A DNA stretch of 64,000 bases from Scleropages formosus (GCF_900964775.1 NC_041806.1:16832297-16896296); one strand, 5' to 3'; positions 1 to 14,800 are shown, counted from the stretch's first letter. Notes: generated by a model not told the origin, from the sequence alone. Numbers and translations: made by a program.

Positions 1-835
1 CGCTTCCTGCAGTAGTGACCTGCACTTGCGGCTGCGTCTGCATCTGCACTTGGGGCTGGGCTGCCGCCTGCATCGTCGGCTGCGCCTGCACTTGCACTGC
101 TGGCTGCCCCTGCGCTTGGGGCAAGGAGGTCAGCAGCACCTGCTTCAGTGGCCCGTTGGGAGACTGCACAAGCCGCTGCACACCTGTTCCCACTTTCACC
201 TGACCCTGCGTAGGTGCTGCTGCATTCAAAACTGTGCCCCCAGACACTAAGGACATGCCCGGCCTCAGCGGTGTTCCCGTCAGCACTCTAGCAATGGTGA
301 CTTTTCCAGCTGGGGAGCCTGCAGTCCCAGCCACACCTTGCAGTAGTTGTGTCTGTCCCTGGGGACCCTTGAGAATGACAATCTTGGGGGCACCTTGTGC
401 TGCTGTCTGGGGGGCCATAGCTGTTAGCTGCTGAGGCTGCTGTGTGGCAGCAGAGACTGGAACAGCTAGGGGTGACCCCAGCAGGACTGTGGTGGCCCCA
501 CTGCTACTGGCCACGGTGAGGGGAGTTTGTTGGGTTGTTTGAGCTGAGACAGGCAAGGAACTGACAGTTACAGTCTGGGGGAGAGCAACCTGAGCTGGCT
601 GCTGAACTGGGACAGGAGCTGGAACTGGTACTGGTTCAGGGACTGGGACAGGAGCAGAGATTAGTACAGGATCAGGGGCAGGGACAGGACTCGTGGGAAT
701 GTCAACATGTCCCAGTGCTAACTTTAGGGCCTCCTCAACAGGGTCAGAAGACCCCTGGGAAAAAGCCTCATCAGGGAGAGCATCCAGATTAAACAGCGGT
801 GTGTCATCAAACAGGTCCATGATAGGGTCTGCCAT
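1..835 (-). CDS. chd8: chromodomain helicase DNA-binding protein 8, N-terminal coding exon (partial, runs off left edge)
   Basis: CHD8 is an ATP-dependent nuclear chromatin remodeller that acts on Wnt targets and at active promoters. Only its disordered N-terminus is here: an open frame of 278 codons from an ATG at 835 to the edge. The start MADPIMDLFDDTPLFNLD is nearly the vertebrate CHD8 N-terminus as I remember it. Further in, APKIVILK and GKVTIARVLTGTPLRPGMS match the conserved CHD8 block with KVLTGTPLRPG. Between them lies a Pro/Val/Gln-rich stretch with PVPVPEP-type repeats, and the frame ends Gln-rich. Chromodomains and helicase lie outside the window. A possible splice acceptor (AG near 848, after a pyrimidine run) sits just upstream of the ATG, so the transcript probably has an untranslated first exon in the CpG island at 2.2-3.06 kb. 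No frame breaks seen. Confidence 0.93.
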   Translation of the reverse strand, partial: MADPIMDLFDDTPLFNLDALPDEAFSQGSSDPVEEALKLALGHVDIPTSPVPAPDPVLISAPVPVPEPVPVPAPVPVQQPAQVALPQTVTVSSLPVSAQTTQQTPLTVASSSGATTVLLGSPLAVPVSAATQQPQQLTAMAPQTAAQGAPKIVILKGPQGQTQLLQGVAGTAGSPAGKVTIARVLTGTPLRPGMSLVSGGTVLNAAAPTQGQVKVGTGVQRLVQSPNGPLKQVLLTSLPQAQGQPAVQVQAQPTMQAAAQPQVQMQTQPQVQVTTAGS

Positions 836-2229
836 CTTGGTCTCTTGTCCTTATGTTCCCAAATAAGAGGGGAAAAAAAAAGCCACTTCGAGGGTGTCAG
901 TCCAGTCTAGGGATTGCTGGTCAAAACTTTGCAATAAATGAGATGCTCAGAGGGGAAAAAAAAAAAAAAGGGAACAACTGCACCAAGAATGTTCCGAATT
1001 TCTAAGATGCAGTCACCAATGATCAGTGCTGATAATTTAGTCCATTTAAGTGAAAAAATCACTTTAGTTGATCAGAGTTATTACATTTAGGTAAAGCATA
1101 TTGTTTCAATAAGAATTAATTTCATCACACAAAATTTGATGTGGTTGCTCCTGCAAAAGCAACAGCCTAGAAGGAAACTCTGGAAAGAGAGAGAGAAACA
1201 GGTACAGAGGGGGGGTGCTGGCCTGTTGCTGTCGTTTTGATCCTTCTCCCCCCTCCCACCCCGCTCACACCCAGCCTCACTCAGCCCTCTCCCCCCACCA
1301 GTCTCTTCTCAAGAGTTCAGCTCCTCAGAACGAAGCGGATGGAGCGCCATCCATCTGCGAAATCATCCGCCGATGGTCATTTTCTAAAGAAAAACAAAAA
1401 CATGCCGCCTAAGAACACGCAAATCACGTTACGAATTCAACAACGCTACAAATCGCATCTAAAATTCACAACACAAAAAAAAAAATTGTTTATGCCCACA
1501 TATTTTTCATTCATTAGTTTAACACACACTTTTCCCAACGGAACATACAACTCAACAGTAAACAAAAGTGCATTTCTGAATTGGTCAAGAGTTACATATC
1601 CAGACAAACGGTCAAAGCGATCAGTCTGTCCAACAGACCGCCTGATCGATGGGAAATACTAAGCCGATTGTGACACATGCTGCGATGCATCTTATGAGCC
1701 AGGTACGAGATGAGGAGACGAGCGAATCCAAAAGAGATGGGTACCGAGACCATTCTAAGAATGTTGAAAGAGATATAAACAATGCATGTTATTTATAAAC
1801 AAAAGAAAACAGTTACTTAAGTGCACACACAGTAATGTACATTGCCAGAACATGTTACATGGGGATCACACTGTGTTCAATATGGGTCATAAGTACTAGT
1901 GTTTACACTTACAGTACATGTGTCATGTTACATATTCAGCTCTCTCTCTCTCTCTCTCACACACACACAGTGATAATGATCAATCACTGGCTTCGGACCA
2001 TTCATTCTCCCAAGGAAGGGACACTCAATCATCAACCCGGGCAACTTGCTTGTAATGTGCGGAACACACTGGTGCACCGTAACACGGTGTAAAAAACGAC
2101 GAAGCGGAGCTCCTCAGCTTTGATGATGTGGAAAATAAAGAAACATGATCGAATTCTAAAAGAGAGGAGAGTGGACAGTCACAGTTGTGTGGGGGTACTG
2201 ACTGTCTCACACTGACAGCCCTGGCCTGA
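836..2229 (-). other. probable 5' intron of chd8, no coding signal
   Basis: AT-rich sequence between the chd8 start codon and the CpG island. It holds an A-run (955-970) and a CT/CA microsatellite at 1940-1969. The open frames in it are short and compositionally random. I infer an intron because the chd8 ATG exon has an acceptor-like sequence just upstream and a plausible minus-strand donor (CGCG|GTGAGC, exon end at 2419) lies in the CpG island. Confidence 0.45.
1940..1969. repeat. (CT)n(CA)n microsatellite
   Basis: Alternating TC repeats pass directly into CA repeats. Confidence 0.9.
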
Positions 2230-3060
2230 GCCCGCGAAGCAAACCGGGAGCATCCCGAGTGGAGGAGCCACTTAGCTAGCGCGAAACAAGGAGAGAGAGC
2301 GCAAAAAGCAGGTTTACTAAATTACTGAGACAGAAAAAGGCCGCTCGGGGCTTTGCGCGACGAGGGCGCCCTGGTAGCTGGTGCTGGCCGATGCCAGACT
2401 GCCCACCGCTGGGCTCACCGCGCGTCCCGGACCGGACTCTCCATCCACCCTCCTCAACAACAATCCGCATCAAACCAGAGCAACGTGCTACAATAAGCAC
2501 AGCCTCGCCGCGAACCCGCACGGCTCAGGCCGCAAAGCGCCTTCCATTCAGCCACCACTCTTTCGCTGACTACATAGCTGCCTTAAAGAGCTCCATCGGG
2601 CGCCCTAACTCTCTCCGCTTCAAAATCGGGCTGCTAAATTTACCTTTGCTTCGACACACATGGCTTTCTCCGTCTCACAACACTGTACGGGTACAGGAAA
2701 CGACCAGTGGAGAGCAGGAACTAACATTCTTGCCAACACAGGCGTCGAAAGAGTTCTTCCCTAACCTCATCCGCCAAGCTGCCATTGGTCTGCGCGCGCG
2801 GTGGACGAGGACATTGCAGATTTCTATTGGCTGGGCGAGCTGCCACTCAAACTGGCCGATGGGAAAAACAGGGCGGGAGACACAAGATGGGTATCGACCG
2901 CCCGACGTTCGGTTGAGACAACAATAAATGAGGCCTAGTTGTAATGACTGGGAATTTTAAAGCCTGCTCGTGGGATTGCAGACAGGACGCGCCGCCGGAC
3001 TGCCGCACGAGCGCGCGTCCTCGATCACCCAGTGTCACGTGCACGAGTTCGTAGCACGTA
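2230..3060 (-). promoter_or_regulatory. CpG-island promoter, probably of chd8
   Basis: A GC- and CpG-rich stretch set in AT-rich surroundings. Two inverted CCAAT boxes (ATTGG on the plus strand near 2784 and 2825) point leftward, towards chd8, and GCGCGCG runs lie between them. A good minus-strand donor (GTGAGC just below 2419) would end an untranslated first exon. It could also be bidirectional, but no plus-strand gene starts here in the window. Confidence 0.6.
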
Positions 3061-4040
3061 AACACACATTAAAAACTCGTGTCGTGTTATTTCTTCAAAT
3101 ACTGAATATTAAACGTAGAAAATGTATATCAAATTAATGCATATACAATACTACAGCAAAGAAAATGGTGCACGTTGTAAAATTTATGAGAACAATTTGT
3201 CAAGAAGCTCGCAAACCGATGGGAAAATGCAATGAATAAATTGCATGTACTCCGGACTTATTTTTGTTTTACATTATGAATAGACAACGTTATAACTAGT
3301 TATACAATTCGTTAATAGGTTTATGTTAATAGGATTGAAGGACTATATTGAAGTGTCCCATAGTGTGAGATTTATCTAATTCTCATTTTACAAAAAAGGA
3401 CCATTCATTTTGGAGTTTAAACTAAGGTTAACACTTGCAGTCCCCTTAATATTCCATCATTTCATGTAAACTACAATCTGTTTAAAAATAGTAAACTAAC
3501 AAAACTGCTTACAGTAAGTTACTAATAACCAATTTTCCTTTCTAAGAAAAGTTCCTTGCAATCTTAAACATTAAAATACATCAGTGTTTATGCTGGAAAT
3601 ATTGTTTTATTATTAAGGGACAAAATGTAAACACTGCCACCTGGCACTGAAAATAAATAATCTTTAATACCATTAAATATGTAAAATTCTCTTTAAACTT
3701 ATATTCAGGTAGACTGCTGCTCTCACGTCCATACAAGGATTTTGCACGGCAAGTACGGTTACCGGTAAAGTACAAAATGTAGGGGTCGCAGAGAGTTGTT
3801 TTCCCACAAAGCTCCAAATGAAGTTTGCTCCATCTGTGCAACCATGAAACCTCAGAACATCACATTAGGAAATGAACATTCCACATTCTTCAGACATAAC
3901 CCATGCTCGCAATCATATACAAAAGGCACACATTTATAAATACGGTATAAACTTCAAGAACACTTGACAAAGCTTCGTCTGATGTAGTCTTTTTTCCAAT
4001 TGTTTATCCTTTATCAGGAATCACCTGTGAAAAACAGTGT
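3061..4040. other. AT-rich intergenic sequence, nothing recognised
   Basis: Low-GC sequence right of the chd8 promoter. I see no splice-bounded coding segment, RNA gene or clear repeat copy. A short frame on the minus strand (3581-3841) has no recognisable domain. Confidence 0.5.
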
Positions 4041-4044
4041 CTCG

Positions 4045-4325
4045 GTAGTCCAGAGCCTCTCCAGGAAGTATAAGGTGAGAGGCAAGGCACACCCTGGGCA
4101 GGACGCTAGTCCATCACAGGACAACGACACACACAAACACACACACGTACTACAGGCAATTCACAATTACCAATTTACCTGAAACACATGTCTGGACTGT
4201 GGGAGGAAACAGGAGCACCTGCAGGAAACGCGTGTAAACATGTGATGAACACACAGAATCCGCATAGACGGAGCCCACATCCAAACTCTGAGCCTTGGAG
4301 CCGTGAAACACCAGCCCTACCGAAA
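4045..4325 (-). repeat. degraded V-SINE-like copy
   Basis: Carries the block 'gtgggaggaaac.ggagcacc', followed by a degraded gagaacatg-type stretch. In fish this is the middle of a widespread tRNA-derived SINE, here antisense. A tail segment, 'ccctgggcaggacgctagtccatcac', matches the body of the GT-tailed SINE listed elsewhere in this window. Heavily diverged, with no clear target duplication. Confidence 0.6.
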
Positions 4326-4504
4326 CATCATTGTGTTCCTTGATTTAGTTCCTGATCACTAAAGTACTTGAGAACACAAAAGTTTCTTGTTGCTCCACCG
4401 CTGGAGAGGGAACAAATAATTTCTTTAACAAATTCTGAATTGCCAAAATTTAATTAGCAGCATGGTAAATGTATGTAAAATGTATCTAATTATTACCGCC
4501 TAAC

Positions 4505-4665
4505 TATGAGAAGGACCAAGCTCTGAATCCCTCCTGCTGTAGTACCCTTGAGAAAGATACTTCTCCTGAATTGTTACAGTAAAAATTATCCAGATTTATA
4601 AAGGAGTAAAACATTGTTATACAGCTTAACAGTTCAAAATATGGTGTAAATGCTCATGCACCGTA
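4505..4665 (+). repeat. SINE copy of the 'tagtacccttgag' family
   Basis: Contains 'ctgtagtacccttgag' and 'cagtaaaaattatccag', shared with the copy at 32190-32345. Together they outline a tRNA-derived SINE whose 3' end is the 'gctttggagaaaagcgtctgctaaatg' tail seen alone at several places in this window. Confidence 0.55.
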
Positions 4666-4909
4666 ACTTCATGAACATCATCAGATAAAGCCTTTTATCA
4701 GCCATTACTCCGGCATTTTATTTGCTTGCTTGCGTATCTTAATATTATTAAAGAAAAAAAATGGTAGGAGGATATCGGGATTTGTCTGTCCTGTGTTTTA
4801 TGCACCTACTTGAACGATGAACCTCGGTGCAGCAAGTGGTAGGGAACAAACTAGGTTTACTTGGGAGTCACATGTCTGCAGCCATGTCTCTTTCTCTTAA
4901 TGTAATGCA

Positions 4910-4985
4910 TAAATTGTACTTTTGCCCAGATGTACGTCGGTTTGGACAAAAGCGTCTGCTAAATGAATAAATGTAAATGTTAATG
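4910..4985 (+). repeat. SINE 3' tail fragment
   Basis: 'gatgtacgtcggtttggacaaaagcgtctgctaaatgaataaatg', the conserved 3' tail of the V-SINE-like family, 5' truncated. The same tail occurs at 39190-39265 and 43740-43810. Confidence 0.65.
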
Positions 4986-5499
4986 TAAATAAGAGGAAAC
5001 ATAGGTACACTTGGCTTAGTAGTGTCAGTCACTTTGGAAAATCAATAGCAAAATAAAATCTAGTGACAAAAAATCATAGCTCACTGTAACAGGCATGAAA
5101 TGTTGTTTATCATCTATACAAATGAAGCCATTATTATTCTGGAATGGTCTGTATCTCAGTCACAGGGCTGAGAACAAAGAAGCTAAAAGCCTGCTATGTG
5201 CTAGTCACCCGGCCTTGTTGCCTTCACAGGGCAACGATGTAGCAGGCCGTGTTATTGCTGTAACAGTACCTTCAGGTGGCAAATCTCACAAAACTGTTAT
5301 CTGTGAATTACTGCTATTTGTTCATAATTTCTGAAAAATATAATATTCAAATGTGCACAGCATTCTTCCAACCTGATTCTCGAGTACATTGCCACTCACT
5401 CTCATTTACTCCACTGTTTGACTCACCTGTTGCACCGTCTCACAATACAGCGCTTTGGAAGGACACAACACAGCACAGCTTATAGAAAGTTGTTGATAA

Positions 5500-5600
5500 C
5501 CCTACATTTACATTAACATTTACATTTACTTATTTATCTGATGCTTTTCTCCGAAGCGACTTACCATTATTTAGCTATTCATATAGGTGGGTAAATATAT
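5500..5600 (-). repeat. SINE 3' tail fragment, antisense
   Basis: 'tgatgcttttctccgaagcgacttac' is the reverse complement of the SINE tail, preceded by repeated 'acatttac' units. Confidence 0.6.
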
Positions 5601-6000
5601 AAGATACATATTCATATATATATATATGAAATTTGTGTCTATGCAACTCTACAAATACTAATTATTCAATTTGACAGAGAATATTCAAACCTGTGAGGTG
5701 AGCCTGCAATCCTGCAAGACCAGGTACTTTCAGCTGTGAGCAATGCCATTTAGTGAAAGTTAACTTACGCAACACATTTTCTTTAATAAGTGCAGAGATT
5801 TTGTTTTTTCAGTCAGCAAAAATCTACTTGATATTGTTTTTGCGTAAAAGTAACTGTGAACAATAGTTTTACAATGCATGCCGTAGCTGTGGGTTCCACA
5901 CAGCTTCATAATCTCTGCAATGTTTTAAGAATTATATTCAATGCAATATAGAATAACTCTAAAGACTTGTACAATATAGATAATTACATATAACACAATT

Positions 6001-6181
6001 CTACATAATTCTATACATACAATACGTAGAATTATGTCGATACAATAATTATATATATACAATATAGAAAAACCAAATTATACATACAATATATACATAA
6101 TTATTGGATCTACATAATTCTATACATACAATACATAGAATTATGTAGATACAATAATTATGTATATACAATATAGAAAAG
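6001..6181. repeat. AT-rich direct duplication, each unit with a hairpin
   Basis: A unit of about 70 bp beginning ctacataattctat occurs at 6001-6073 and again from 6110, about 109 bp apart. In the second copy the arms 6110-6123 and 6135-6148 are a perfect 14-bp inverted repeat around an 11-base loop. In the first copy the arm is imperfect. It may be a small palindromic element or a slipped duplication. No family recognised. Confidence 0.75.
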
Positions 6182-6184
6182 CCA

Positions 6185-6545
6185 TGAAAGCCCCTGGTGT
6201 GTGTGAATCCTACACACAGCCCTCGATTACACAGTTCCCCGCTGCGGGTTCGAGTGCCGTGCCTAACTGCTTTTGACAGGCCGCAGCATTGGACCCATGG
6301 GGGCCTGGCGGAGACGTGAGGGCCAGCCCGCCAAATTCCCCATCTGCTGCCGGAACCGCATGGGCAGGGAGCAGACGGTTTGCTGCGTTGTTGGGAGTTG
6401 CTGCTCATTTTGTTCACTGCGGCGTTTCCAGGCTGCCTCTGCCAACTCTGATAGAGTGAACTATATTTACAAACAGCAGTCAGATTAGCCAGCGTAGGGC
6501 CCCAAGACATGGTAACGTGTCCAGCAGGGAAAAGACATGACTGCA
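6185..6545. other. GC-rich patch of unknown nature
   Basis: An abrupt GC-rich segment between AT-rich flanks. Both strands carry frames of 60 codons or more (minus strand, 6546 downward, reads about 110 codons across the GC part). I recognise no domain and see no convincing splice pair. It could be an exon of an unrecognised gene, a relic of a mobile element or a small CpG-rich regulatory patch. Confidence 0.3.
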
Positions 6546-7565
6546 CAGCCTCTCCCTCTGTATGTTAAACCTCCATGAGCTGTTGATGGTTCTCTAGTTG
6601 GTTTGCCAGTGTCAAGGGAAATATCCAAATAAATGGACATTACTGGGATCAACAACAATAACTGTAATAATAGGCATTTAACCTAAATGAACAACAGAAT
6701 TTTGATTACAATAATATGATCAGTTTATTGTCAGTCAACTTCCAGTCCCCCCACAGGAATTACAGGCATATATGAAACTTTGTTAGACGCAAAACTAAAG
6801 CAGACATGAAAGGATCTTTCCCTAATTTGCAAGAAAAGAATCTTGTTCAGGATGGGATCCCAAAAAATAGCACACAAATTGCACTGGACCTCAATAATTT
6901 TTCACTTAATATTATACAATAACATTCCAAACATGATGAATTTTCTCAAAAGCAGAAGTTAAAAGCAGTAAATGCCAGTTACTGAGTATCTCGTCATGAC
7001 ATCTGGCGGATCCAAAGGGTTAATCTGGGAAAGACTGGCCAGCGTAGCAGCCCAGTTTTAGATAGAAATTGGTCACCCTGTTCAACTAGCAAAATTTCCC
7101 TTCTATGCTTTTCCTTTAATTTCTGCAAATAGAAAAGATTAGAAACAATCATATATATACTTCAATGATAAATTTAGTTAGGTTGTTGTAAGCTTTTTAA
7201 ATTCCAGTGTATACATTCAACATTTTAATGTGTTTGAACACCACATTATAAAATAGCTAGAGTATTGTACACATACAATATATTGTCTTCTTTCTTTCTG
7301 TCCCAGAAATACCACCCATCATCCCAGCCCTATTGACCTTTCTCACGTGTTCATATTTGTCTATGTATTTCTATATTTCATCTCTCATTTCTTTAAGCTT
7401 TCCGTTCTCCATCTACCAAGACTCTTTTTTGTGGCATTATGCAAATGGAATGTCCTTATTTCCCCCACTAAGTCTGAGAGTACAATTGTCATTACCATGA
7501 CTGCCTTAGCCCCACACCACCTCTCTTTGCCCCACTCTGCCCCACTCTGCCCATCCTTTCTCCAT
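6546..7565 (-). other. 3' flank of the cerebellin gene
   Basis: Sequence downstream of the cerebellin stop. A minus-strand AATAAA (plus TTTATT at 6724-6729) is a possible polyadenylation signal. It would give a 3' UTR of about 0.85 kb. No other coding signal seen. Confidence 0.4.
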
Positions 7566-9409
<1,844 letters not shown>

Positions 9410-9414
<5 letters not shown>

Positions 9415-9720
9415 AGTCAGCTTTATTGTCATTCCACCTGTAGCTGAATTACACATACAGGAAAAAGAAATTTCGTTTATCTTTGGACCTCTATGCTATG
9501 TAGAACATATAATGCAGTGTATTACAGACAAGTGCAAATACATGATAACATGGTACAGGACAGTGTAGTATACAGGTCAGTGTCTGGAAACAATAAACAA
9601 AATATATAATAGACATAGATAATATAAATATTCCTAAAAAAAGATTTACATATACAATACAAAAAACTGCATAGGACATGTAATTTACACTGTAGCACTA
9701 TAGACAGTAGAAGATAATGA
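9410..9720. repeat. dispersed fish repeat fragment ('agtcagctttattgtcatt')
   Basis: Starts with 'aaagtcaaagtcagctttattgtcatt', a motif I know from many fish intergenic repeats and partly shared with the repeat beginning at 17605 here. The rest is AT-rich. Class not assigned. Confidence 0.5.
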
Positions 9721-11879
9721 TACAGATAATGACGAAAAAAAGGAAATGAGGTAATGTTCTGGATGGAGGTTGGCTGAGGATGTCGGACCCACCTGAGTCC
9801 GAGAAAGAGAGGGGGGTGGGGGTGGATACTGAAAAAGAGAGGGGGAGGAGAACACCTCTGCTGAGAGACCATCTGTCTCTCGCACACTTTTCCTCTCCTT
9901 AGAGTCACGGACGTCCAGCCCCCTCTCCCTGTGTCCAGCCAAGTGCATTCCTACACAGCAATCACTGTCGCTCTCTCCAAACCTGTTTCTCTCGGTCAGC
10001 TGGTGGTCAGTCCTTGGTCACCAGTCATCTGTACTGTGCTCAGTCTTTTTTCTTGCTCCTCTTTCTCTTTTCTTAGCGTGTTACTTAACAGTTCCATTTT
10101 TATTCTTCGTAAACCTCAATTAAATGCTGGTCAAGCCCAAATCACTGCACTGTGTGTCTTACCAACGTACATCACCAACGTAAACTCAATGTCAGAGCCA
10201 GAGAAAAGTTGCAGTATTGGTTCAAACGATGTTTTCGGATTGGTAAATCAGTGATCCCCACTTACAGTAAAAATGTGCTAAATAAACTGATTAAATACAA
10301 TCCTAGCAAAGTCGTCCGAGTTCTATAAGATAACTGAATAGTGGTCTATATGTTTCAATATTCTAACGTGTGCTTGTTCAAGGTGTATTTCTACACATAA
10401 AAAATTTTACACACATACTTTTTAAATCTTTCACTTATAAAAATGTTGTCAGTCACAGTATTCATTTTGCCTTTTCCTTTGTAACAAAATTCATCTTGAG
10501 AGAAATCAATATGTTGTCCTATAAGGAAAAATTCAGTTCCCTAAGTGTTATTTAAAAGATGTAACTCTAATTATATGATTTTATATATACTTTAAGGGAC
10601 AACAATCCATACTTTTAGTTTTCTTTACCTCTTAGCAGTACGAATAAAAAGTATCATAGTCATAATCAGCTGGTTCAAGTGATTCATTAAAACCTTTTTA
10701 GATATAATTTGAGATGTATCCAGTCATGGCCAAGGACAGAACTTGATGCACTGCACAACAACTATGAAAATATTAGATATTTCACACTAATGCAAAGCAG
10801 AGCAGAGATAAAATCCACACCTGCTGTGCTTCACGAAGAAATTAATGTCCAGTGTAGCACTTTTTATGTCATATCAATTCTACTACTGAGTTCTCCTTAC
10901 TCACTTCATGGAGACACAGCTCTATTGACCCTTCCCTGTAAAGCGAGAGAAGCTCCATATCACAGGTCACGTAATAGCGGCAGAGGCTCACCTGCTTCGG
11001 GTTAGTCTCCCATGAGTGTCATGTTCGCTCGTGTTGTTAGTCCCAGGAGAAAAAAACCTGCTCACTGCCTTTTCTCCGTCTTCGTCTGCCAGGGGACTGA
11101 TGTGTTACAAACTCACCCTGCTCCTGAGCGCCTCCCCCACCTACTCCCCTCTCTTTCTGCTCCGCCTCATTCACCATTCCCTCCATAGCCCTGTCCTTCC
11201 TCCTCCTTACAGCCCCCCACCAGCCACGCATGCAGTCCCACCATGGTCTTCACGTACAGGATAACCTTGTCCTTTTCACCCCCTCGTCATCCCTTATTCC
11301 TCCCCACCCTTGAGCCTTGATAGCCACATACGATGTCCCATGGTTCCATGTGTGACACAGAGAGGTCAGGGGTACCATCGCTGGCCACCGCACTGAGACA
11401 TACAGCACGGATTCTGAATCTCATGTTCTTTCCACTGCTTGTGTTCCTTCCGCTCCATTTCTGCTCTTCTGTCAGTTTGATCGATTGGGCACAGAAGCTG
11501 CTGAAATGCCGTTGGCACACCTGGAGGAAAGTCACTTCACTCACCTTATGCTCATCCTTATCTTTATGTATGAACATAATCCCAGCTCCGAGTCCAGTGC
11601 GGAAGTGCAGAGCAGTATGATCTGTCATAAGCTGATCGCTACATAAAAATGATTACATAAAAACCGAAATAAAGACACAAATTTTCCGTTGTCACATCTT
11701 TCCGTTCATACAAATAAACATCCATGCTGACGTTGCTTTTCTACGTGACAATGTTCAGTCAAATGTACATTTGCTATACTGTCTATTTACCGTAATCTGT
11801 GACTGATCCAGGATCCAGTGTCCAAATATTCATAAACATCTCATAATTCATGTTAAAGGTCAGGGCAGAGAAGAATGCA
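9721..11879. other. intergenic region downstream of the TRIM gene, nothing firmly recognised
   Basis: Contains pyrimidine-rich stretches and a minus-strand frame at 11628-11287 (113 codons) that I cannot assign. It has no PRY-SPRY, RING or other domain I recognise. Part of it, next to the stop at 11880, may be TRIM 3' UTR, but no clear minus-strand AATAAA was found. Confidence 0.4.
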
Positions 11880-14800
11880 CTAACTGTCACTGAAAGCCTT
11901 GTCAGTCGTATTGTTACACATGTCTTTCACCGTAACTATAGAAATCCTGCTGCTGAGTTCAGCTTTGTAGAGTCCAAAGCCCAGGTGGACTGGCTGGGTG
12001 AAGCTGCAGTTGAAGGTGTGCAGGTGGGTGAGCTCTGCTCCCACCTCGCAGAAGGTGATCTTGCCAGCTCTGTAGTCCAGAGATATGGACACGCGGGTGC
12101 CGGACATGGTGGCATTCAGTCGTGTCTTCCTCTTGTTGTGCCAAGCTGCTAGCTTCCCATCATGCTCCCGCATGAGGCTCCAAGACAGCCGATTGCTCCC
12201 AAAGGCTGTGCCGGTCCTCCCTTTGCGTCCAATGCTGCCATACACCACGGCGATGTCCCAGGAGCCCTCTGCCTCCACCTCCCAATAGTGGAGCCCTGAG
12301 CTGAAGCTTTGAGTGGTCAGGACCTGGGACCAGTGGTCGAAACGGTCCGGGTGGGGGCTGCAGGGCAAACGGTCACTCACGCGCATGGCAGTGCGCAGGT
12401 CGTCGGAAATGCTGAGGCGGGGATGGGCAGAGTTTGTGTCCAGGGTCAGTGGGCTGCTTACTGCAAAAGAGGGGGCAGGATTAACACCAAGAGTCTCCAA
12501 AGTCCATTTCTCAGAGTCCCATAAGTGCTGTACCATTTCATCATCATTTCATCATCATTTCATTGTCACTTCATCATGAACGCAGACAACTTAGATGGAT
12601 GGACACCAAACTCTTGACCATTGCAAAAGCAGCCATATTTTACAAGGAAACCCACTTAACACTAAGGATCCCATCCCAGAAGACACTCGTATCAGAGCTG
12701 ACATCACCTTTTTTATTTTAAATAACTCTCTGGGAGCACAGATTTTGCAGCATATTTCAACTACCCTGAAAAACTGAACTATTCTTGTAGCATGTTTATC
12801 CCCTCAGATTATAGATGGAAAGTAACACCATCCTCCGTACACACATGCGCGCACACACGGCACACTTACTGAACTGGTGCTTCAGCTCAACCAGGCTCTT
12901 CATCGTCTCAGCAATGAACTGGTGATATTTACACTCAATGGCCTCCAGCATCTGCTTTCTGTCCAGCGTGATGGGTGCCGGGGAGAAGAGGGGCGCATCC
13001 AACTCCTTCTGCAGCCTGCGTCCAGAGCAAATCAGCTTGGCAGGTGAAGGTACCACCAGAACCACACACACAGTGTCTAGACGAAGGGTGGAAGCCACAG
13101 CATGGACGCCACAGTAACAGTGCCACCAAGCTGTCTCCACCTGGGCTGCTCAATGCCACTGCAGTTCCACTGTCTGGCTGCTGGGTCCACTACCGCACAA
13201 ACAGACTAAATGCCCTTTTCGGGAGGAACACTGGACATAAAAACTTACATTTTATCTCCCAAATGAAATGCCTGTAAAAAGCAGAAACACTCATTTCAGA
13301 GCGGGAGTCACAAAGGACACTATGGACCTGGTAGTCTGCTGTGTGATCTGCACTGCAATCCATACAAGGCTCAAGGGGTTCAAAACCAAAAGTCTGTAGT
13401 TTCTTCACTTTGGCTCTGATGTGGGGGGGGGGAATGAGCTCCTCCCTCTGTCCCTCAGAACTGCTGAATCCTTTTCAACATTTAAGCCACATAGTGTGAA
13501 TGCGAGTGTCTGAACACTTAAGTAAACTGTGATTTGGGGTACCTGGTAGAAGACTATCAGTGTGAGCGGGTGTGTCTGTGCATGACTGGGTCCCCTAGTG
13601 GAAGACTGGATGTAGAGAGATTGTGTGTCAGTGTGTGATATGCTGACTTAGTGGATGACTGGATGGAAATGTGTTTGTCTCTGAGAGTTTGAGAAAGAAT
13701 ACATGCTGTGCCCAGAGGTCTCACCCAGATGAGAAGGTAGGGGTCCTTCTCCTGCAGCAAGGAGCCCAGGACCCTGTGGATATCTTCAGCCTCCATCAAG
13801 TCTCTTGCCACCATGGTGCTGCTCTCCTGAAGCCGCAGCAGAGCCTCATCCCTGCCCCGCTGAGCGTACTCCTTCAGGGCCTCTGAAAAGCTCACCACCT
13901 GGGCCTGGAGCTTCACCCCCAGTTTCTCCAGCTGCCTGCTGTCAGCAGTCGAAGTTTCCTAGACAGCACAGAACCCATGGGTTTGCTCACACTGAACTGG
14001 GTAGGCTGAGAACATCGGACAAACCCGGTAGTGCTAAGACATCAGTATCAGAATAACATTTTTACACAGCACTAATATTTCCACTTCCATTTCTAAATGC
14101 ACTGTCTCCTTATGCTTTTCCTTTTCAGCAGCACACACACACTGTCAGAACCGCTTGTCCCATACAGGGTCATGGGGAGCCAGAGCCTAGCCCAGCAACA
14201 CAGGGTGTAAGGCTGGAGGGGGAGGGGACACACCCAGGATGGGACGCCAGTCCATCACAAGGCACCCCAAGCAGGACTCAAACCCCACACCCACCGGAGA
14301 GCAGGACCCAGTCCAACCCACTGCGCCACTGCACCCCCCTTTTCAGCAGCACCAGAACACTAATTTTTTCACCTCTAGCCATTGCAAACAAAAATGAACC
14401 TGAAGGGAATCACAACTGAAAAGTTTTGTAAACAGACTGCTGTTGCTGCTGGACACCAGACAGTGAGGCAAACGATGGTATCGTACCACAGGTGGAGCGG
14501 TCGGTCGTCATTCTTAGATGGTAGAAACTCGAGACGCGAAAATCCTACAATAAGGTTAATGGGACAGCGGTTGTCGTAAGACCCATATGTTATAACTCAA
14601 GGACCACCAGTGTCGAGGACCACCAATAGAGTCATCTGGTCTGTCACCAGAATATAGACTTAGTTCTCCTCGGCGTGTCATGGAAAACTTTCTGCTCCGG
14701 GTTCCTGCATGTGCTCCGGCTGAGTGTTCTTTACAAACCCATCATCTAGATGAGCGAGCCAGCAGAGTGTGAGGTCTGTCACAGCTACTCACTGCAAGCA

